Below, piece after piece: positions 52,632 through 56,113 of a DNA stretch of 56,113 bases. Source of the DNA: Tomitella cavernea (GTDB lineage Bacteria > Actinomycetota > Actinomycetes > Mycobacteriales > Mycobacteriaceae). The first letter of the stretch is position 1; each line of letters starts with the position of its first letter. Below the pieces are notes generated by a model. The model made no database searches. It was not told where the DNA came from and worked only from the letters and a program-made list of their open reading frames with translations. The stretch lies in the NCBI RefSeq assembly GCF_016599145.1, contig NZ_JAENKO010000009.1, positions 1 to 56,113 on the forward strand, in the 5' to 3' direction. Position numbers and translations under genes: made by a program.

Positions 52632-52753
52632 CACGACACGGTCGGCACCACAGGACGACTAGGGCACGCACGAAGGCCCTTGCGCGCCGTCCTTTACCGA
52701 TCCACCATCGCGGGTCCCGCCCGGCTCCGGCCGGCGCGGGGCCCGCGTGCGTT

Positions 52754-52816
52754 GTGCACGGGAGGGGCCGTGTACTGGTAGAGGGCTGCCCCGGGAGGTC
52801 GGACTTCCGGGGGCAG
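52754..52816 (+). promoter_or_regulatory. Two dyads upstream of the MFS gene
   Basis: GTGCACGG-N6-CCGTGTAC (52754-52775) is an inverted repeat with one mismatch. A near-perfect 31-nt hairpin follows at 52786-52816, centred at 52801. Both lie in the 220-bp gap between pntB and the MFS start at 52852. They look like an operator plus an attenuator or leader hairpin; alternatively the second terminates pnt transcription. Confidence 0.45.
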
Positions 52817-52851
52817 GTTGGTTGACTGGACGCGCGAAAGGCGGGTGCACG

Positions 52852-54090
52852 ATGAGGCGACGAGCGGTGCGAGGCGCCGCCCGCACCCCGATTCCACGGT
52901 CGATCTGGGTGCTGGTGACCGCCGCATTCGTGATCGCGCTCGGATTCGGACTGGTGGCGCCGGTGCTGCCGCAGTTCGCCAAGAGCTTCGACGTGGGCAC
53001 CACAGCGGCCACCGTGATCATCAGCGCGTTCGCGTTCTTCCGCCTCGTTTTCGCCCCGGCCGGCGGGCGGCTGGTGAACCTGGTCGGTGAGCGGTGGGTG
53101 TATCTGACGGGCCTGTTCATCGTTGCGATCTCCACCGGCGCCTGCGCCTTCGCGGCCAACTATTGGCAACTACTGCTGTTCCGCGGACTCGGGGGCATCG
53201 GTTCGACCATGTTCACGGTGTCGGCGATGGGCCTGCTGGTGCGCCTGGCCGATCCGGGCGCGCGCGGGCGTGTGACCGGCCTGTACTCGTCGGCCTTCCT
53301 GGTGGGGAACATCCTCGGCCCGGTCCTCGGCGGGCTGTTGGCGGGGTTCGGGCTGCGCGTGCCGTTCCTGGTGTACGCGGCAGCGCTCATCGTGGCGATG
53401 ATCGTGGTGGGCCTGCTGCTCAAGGACGTGTACCCGGCGGACGGCGGTGACGGGACGGACAAGCCCGTCATGGAACTCCGGGAGGCCCTGGCCCATCGTG
53501 CGTACCGTGCGGCACTGGTGTCCAAGTTCGCCAACGGCTGGTCGTCGATGGGGGTCCGGGTGGCGCTCGTGCCGCTGTTCGCGGTCGCCATCGGCGCGGG
53601 TGAAAGCATGGCCGGAGTCGCGCTGGCGGTGTTCGCGGTCGGCAACGCCCTCGTGATCATCCCTGCGGGCCGGATCGCCGATACGCGGGGCCGCAAGCCG
53701 ATGGTGCTGGCGGGGCTCGTCGTCACCGGCGTCGGCACCGCTGCATTGGGGTTGTCCGCGGGGTCGGCGATGCTGGTGGTGACCTCCTTCGTCGCCGGTG
53801 CCGGGGCGGGCCTGCTCAACGCCCCGCAACAGGCGGTGGTGGCGGACCTGATCGGCGCCGACCGCCGCGGCGGCAGCGTGTTGGCGGGATTCCAGATGCT
53901 CTCGGACGTCGGTGCGATCATCGGCCCCATCGCCGCGGGCTTCCTGGCGGAACAGGCCTCTTACTCGGTGGCCTTCGCGGTCACGGGCGCGGTGTGCCTG
54001 CTCGCGACCGTCCCGTGGGTGGGCGCGCCGGAGACGCTGACAGGCGCACGGCGCGGCGGCCCGGACGTGATCGTGCGCGGCCGGTCCTGA
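52852..54090 (+). CDS. MFS-type multidrug/metabolite efflux transporter
   Basis: A 412-aa major facilitator protein with about twelve helices. The loop-2/3 motif appears as GGRLVNLVGERWVYLTG, and the second-half copy as GRIADTRGRKPMVLAG. The motif-C-like GLYSSAFLVGNILGPVLGGLLAG in helix 5 is typical of drug-proton antiporters. RSIWVLVTAAFVIALGFGLVAPVLP forms helix 1. ATG 52852 is preferred for its GAAAGGCGGG site. Substrate unknown. Confidence 0.88.
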   Translation: MRRRAVRGAARTPIPRSIWVLVTAAFVIALGFGLVAPVLPQFAKSFDVGTTAATVIISAFAFFRLVFAPAGGRLVNLVGERWVYLTGLFIVAISTGACAFAANYWQLLLFRGLGGIGSTMFTVSAMGLLVRLADPGARGRVTGLYSSAFLVGNILGPVLGGLLAGFGLRVPFLVYAAALIVAMIVVGLLLKDVYPADGGDGTDKPVMELREALAHRAYRAALVSKFANGWSSMGVRVALVPLFAVAIGAGESMAGVALAVFAVGNALVIIPAGRIADTRGRKPMVLAGLVVTGVGTAALGLSAGSAMLVVTSFVAGAGAGLLNAPQQAVVADLIGADRRGGSVLAGFQMLSDVGAIIGPIAAGFLAEQASYSVAFAVTGAVCLLATVPWVGAPETLTGARRGGPDVIVRGRS

Positions 54091-54150
54091 GCCCGGCCGG
54101 CCTGAGACCGTAGCTGCAGTGGAGTCCCCGGGGCCTGTGGCGGACAGCCG

Positions 54151-54930
54151 TCATCCGCAGCGGTCGGCGATGTGTGCGAGGACGGTCCGGTCGCCGGCGG
54201 TGATGGGCAGGGAGTACCGGACCGCGACAGCGAGGTACTTCGCCGCGTAGAAGCAGCGGTAGGCGGCGGGGCCCGGTATCCAGTCCTGCGGCGTGGAGTC
54301 GCTCTTGCGCATGTTCGCCGGTCCGTCCACGGCGAGCAGCTCGAAATCCGTGTCATTGGCGAACCTCCTGCGCATCGCCGGCGTCCACGTGTGGGCGCCG
54401 AGGTCCCATGCGGCGGCGAGCGGGATCACGTGGTCGATCTGCACCTTGCCCGCGTCGGACTTGCGGAACGTGATGCGGCTCCCGGTGTAGGGGTCGTCGA
54501 GCAGCCCCGCGACCACGACGCAGCGTCCGGTGCCGGGCCGGAACCGCACCCCGCTCATGGCCCGGGCGAGCACGTCGTTGCGGGTGTCGCAACCGTTGTG
54601 GGAGAGCGGGGCGCTGGTCGCATCGGTCCACGCCGAACCGAATACGCACCCCCCGCCGGGACCGCAGTCGCGCTCATACCCGGGTATGTCGGGCCGTTCG
54701 GGGATCACCTGCACCCTGTCGAGGAGGGAGCGGATCCGTTCGGTCGAGGGGCTGCCGGGCGCCGGTCGGTCGGCCATAGGTGTGAACGCGGTGCAACGGT
54801 GCGCCAGGAGCACCGCCGCGACCAGCGCGATCAGCCCCGCCGTCCGAGCCAGGACTCCCGTCCACTTGATGCCGCGCGACCCGGCGCAACGTGCTTCGCC
54901 GTCCTGCGGCCGTGTATCCCCCCGCGGCAT
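54151..54930 (-). CDS. Exported HNH-family nuclease (DUF1524-like)
   Basis: A 259-aa protein with one N-terminal hydrophobic segment (LARTAGLIALVAAVLLAHRC) that acts as signal or anchor. The nuclease domain includes RFRPGTGRCVVVAGLLDDPYTG, the metal-site motif VQIDHVIPLAAAWDLGA (Asp-His), the ANDTDFELLAVDGPANMRKSDSTPQDW block (Asn and Lys/Asp) and CFYAAKYLAV. This is the common secreted HNH endonuclease of actinobacteria, probably for nutrient nucleic acids. Two in-frame ATGs (54948 and 54930) sit in short GC-rich repeats; the second has the better ribosome site. It converges on the MFS gene. Confidence 0.85.
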   Translation of the reverse strand: MPRGDTRPQDGEARCAGSRGIKWTGVLARTAGLIALVAAVLLAHRCTAFTPMADRPAPGSPSTERIRSLLDRVQVIPERPDIPGYERDCGPGGGCVFGSAWTDATSAPLSHNGCDTRNDVLARAMSGVRFRPGTGRCVVVAGLLDDPYTGSRITFRKSDAGKVQIDHVIPLAAAWDLGAHTWTPAMRRRFANDTDFELLAVDGPANMRKSDSTPQDWIPGPAAYRCFYAAKYLAVAVRYSLPITAGDRTVLAHIADRCG

Positions 54931-55015
54931 CGTCCCCCCCTGCGGCATCGTCCCCGTCCGGGATGTCCGGGCACCGGAACATCCGCCCCGGCGACCGATT
55001 CTGCCTCTGTGACGC

Positions 55016-56113
55016 TCAGCCCGCCAGGCGCAGCGGATTCTCGAGGGTTCCGGCGACGGTGGCCAGGAACCGCCCTGCCAGTGCGCCGTCGATGAGCCGG
55101 TGGTCGAAGGACAACCCGAGCGTGACGACGTCACGGACGACGAGCGCGTCGTCGCACACCCACGGCCTGCGCGCGACCGCGCCGAGCGACAGGATCGCCG
55201 CCTCCCCGGGATAGATCAGAGCGGTGCCGGCTTCGAGCCCGAACACGCCGATGTTGGTGATGGTGAAAGTCCCTCCGCGCAGTCGTGCCGGAGGGGTGCG
55301 GCCGGTCCGTGCCCCGGTGACGAGCTCGTCGATCGACGCCGCGAGTCCGGCCAGCCCCAGGGAGTCCGCGGCGGGGACGTGCGGGACGGTCAGGCCCCGC
55401 GGCCCGGCGACCGCGATCCCGAGGTTCACGTGAAGATGCTCGACGATCTCTGCTTCCGCCTCATCCCAGGACGCGTTGACGAGCGGGTGCCGGTCGAGCG
55501 CCACGAGCACCGCCTTGGCGACGAGCGTGAGGGGGGTGAGCCGCGCGTCGCGGTAGTCGGCTGCGGTGTCCGTGTCCGTGTCCGTGCCCGTATCAGTGTC
55601 GGTGTCGTCGCCGCGCAGCCGCCGCAGTAGGACCATCGCGGTGGTGACGTCGACAGTACGGAACGCGGACGCGTGCGGGATCGCGCGTGCGCTCGCGGTG
55701 ACCGCCTCGGCTGTCGCCCTGCGGAACGCGTCTGCCGGGGTGCGGCTTCCGTCGTTCCCGCCGCCGGCGTGACGCGCGACGTCGGTCTCGGTGATGACGC
55801 CGTCGTCGCATGCTGGGCGGACTGCGGTGAGGTCGACGCCGAGCTCGCGGGCGGCCTTGCGGGCGGCCGGCTTCGCGCGGGGACCGACTTCGTGATCCGT
55901 CCAGGATGCCGTGGCCGGGGGTCGGTGCGAGCGGCGGCGCCACCCCGTGCGGCCCGGCCGGTGCGGCAGGGGGCCGGATCCGACGAGCGTGGGCGGCGCG
56001 GGCTCGACGGCGGCTGGGTCCTTTGCGGTGCCGGAGCCGTCAGGGACCGGGACCTCTGTTGCGCCGGGGCTTTCAACGGCGTGACGCTCTGCGGTGTCGG
56101 TGTCGGTGTCGGT
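55016..56113 (-). CDS. 2-oxo-acid dehydrogenase E2 (dihydrolipoamide acyltransferase), N-terminus outside window
   Basis: The frame is open from the window end on the minus strand, so this is the C-terminal ~365 residues of an E2. Parts in order: a Thr-Asp repeat (56113-56094), a Pro/Ala linker with LVGSGPL, a peripheral-subunit-binding domain (PRAKPAARKAARELGVDLTAV with DGVITETDVARH), and the acyltransferase catalytic domain ending LSFDHRLIDGALAGRF with the DHRxxDG active site. A second Thr-Asp repeat interrupts the start of the catalytic domain (55566-55607). It is likely the branched-chain or pyruvate-type E2; the lipoyl domain and partner E1 genes lie beyond the edge. The ATG at 55636 is internal, not the start. 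Confidence 0.9.
   Translation of the reverse strand, partial: TDTDTDTAERHAVESPGATEVPVPDGSGTAKDPAAVEPAPPTLVGSGPLPHRPGRTGWRRRSHRPPATASWTDHEVGPRAKPAARKAARELGVDLTAVRPACDDGVITETDVARHAGGGNDGSRTPADAFRRATAEAVTASARAIPHASAFRTVDVTTAMVLLRRLRGDDTDTDTGTDTDTDTAADYRDARLTPLTLVAKAVLVALDRHPLVNASWDEAEAEIVEHLHVNLGIAVAGPRGLTVPHVPAADSLGLAGLAASIDELVTGARTGRTPPARLRGGTFTITNIGVFGLEAGTALIYPGEAAILSLGAVARRPWVCDDALVVRDVVTLGLSFDHRLIDGALAGRFLATVAGTLENPLRLAG
55566..55607 (-). repeat. Hexanucleotide repeat (GTGTCC/G)n inside the E2 catalytic domain
   Basis: Seven hexamers (three GTGTCC, then GTGCCC, GTATCA, two GTGTCG on the plus strand) encode an alternating Thr-Asp run in the E2. They lie just after the LVLLRRL segment, where related E2 proteins have a continuous short loop. 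Confidence 0.85.
56094..56113 (-). repeat. GTGTCG hexamer repeat running off the window
   Basis: Three complete GTGTCG units and part of a fourth reach the last base of the window, encoding Thr-Asp in the E2 linker. Total length is unknown because the window ends here. Confidence 0.8.

Overview
The window is GC-rich (about 70%) actinobacterial chromosome, and its content points to the order Mycobacteriales. Mycobacterium-like elements are an HtrA/PepD protease followed by tatB and mrp, an MltB-type transglycosylase, an MgtE-N/CBS protein, the multifunctional 2-oxoglutarate enzyme Kgd, a type-5 uracil-DNA glycosylase (UdgB) and an Rv2525c-like Tat substrate. I cannot name the genus from sequence reading alone. 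I see no rRNA, tRNA, insertion sequence, prophage or CRISPR array. The window reads as ordinary chromosome, with gene starts that are often GTG, frequent 4-nt GTGA/ATGA stop-start overlaps, and several starts that look leaderless.

Layout. 1-7.8 kb: htrA (5' end outside the window), tatB, mrp, an MltB-like transglycosylase, a DUF1003/MgtE-N pair, a GsP17M-like membrane protein and an orphan gene of lower GC. 7.8-13.9 kb: M20 peptidase, SUFU-domain protein, PHP phosphoesterase, small membrane protein, malic enzyme and an OpuAC-type lipoprotein. 13.9-18 kb: a mymA-like set (HSL-type hydrolase, SDR, Baeyer-Villiger monooxygenase) diverging from a TetR gene through a duplicated operator. 18-25.9 kb: kgd and a fused heterodimer-type ABC exporter. 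25.9-32.5 kb: GNAT, sugar-lactone oxidase, TetR, long-chain acyl-CoA synthetase, a lipase-like hydrolase and an unknown protein. 32.8-40.6 kb: DEAD-box helicase, NDMA-type alcohol dehydrogenase with aldehyde dehydrogenase, a pair of acyl-CoA dehydrogenases and a mini-GNAT. 40.7-49.4 kb: a second MltB-like transglycosylase, type-B carboxylesterase, DUF1906 Tat protein, DUF4232 lipoprotein, udgB and a CobW/DUF309/TDT-transporter operon. 49.7-56.1 kb: the pntAA-pntAB-pntB transhydrogenase operon, an MFS transporter, a secreted HNH nuclease and the C-terminal part of a 2-oxo-acid dehydrogenase E2 that runs off the window.

Functional themes are lipid, alcohol and ketone catabolism (BVMO, SDR, hydrolases, FadD, ADH/ALDH, ACAD pair), central carbon and redox balance (Kgd, malic enzyme, proton-translocating transhydrogenase, E2), and envelope biology (HtrA, TatB, two transglycosylases, a Tat substrate, lipoproteins).

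The most interesting unexplained signals are regulatory. A two-site TetR operator is interleaved with both divergent promoters at 17.3 kb, and a third near-copy lies upstream of the acyl-CoA dehydrogenase pair at 37.7 kb. An MtrA-box-like direct repeat precedes the second transglycosylase. An A-rich 18-bp tandem repeat sits in the pnt leader. Perfect 17-bp palindromes lie before fadD and malic enzyme. I did not find a clearly novel defence or mobile system.
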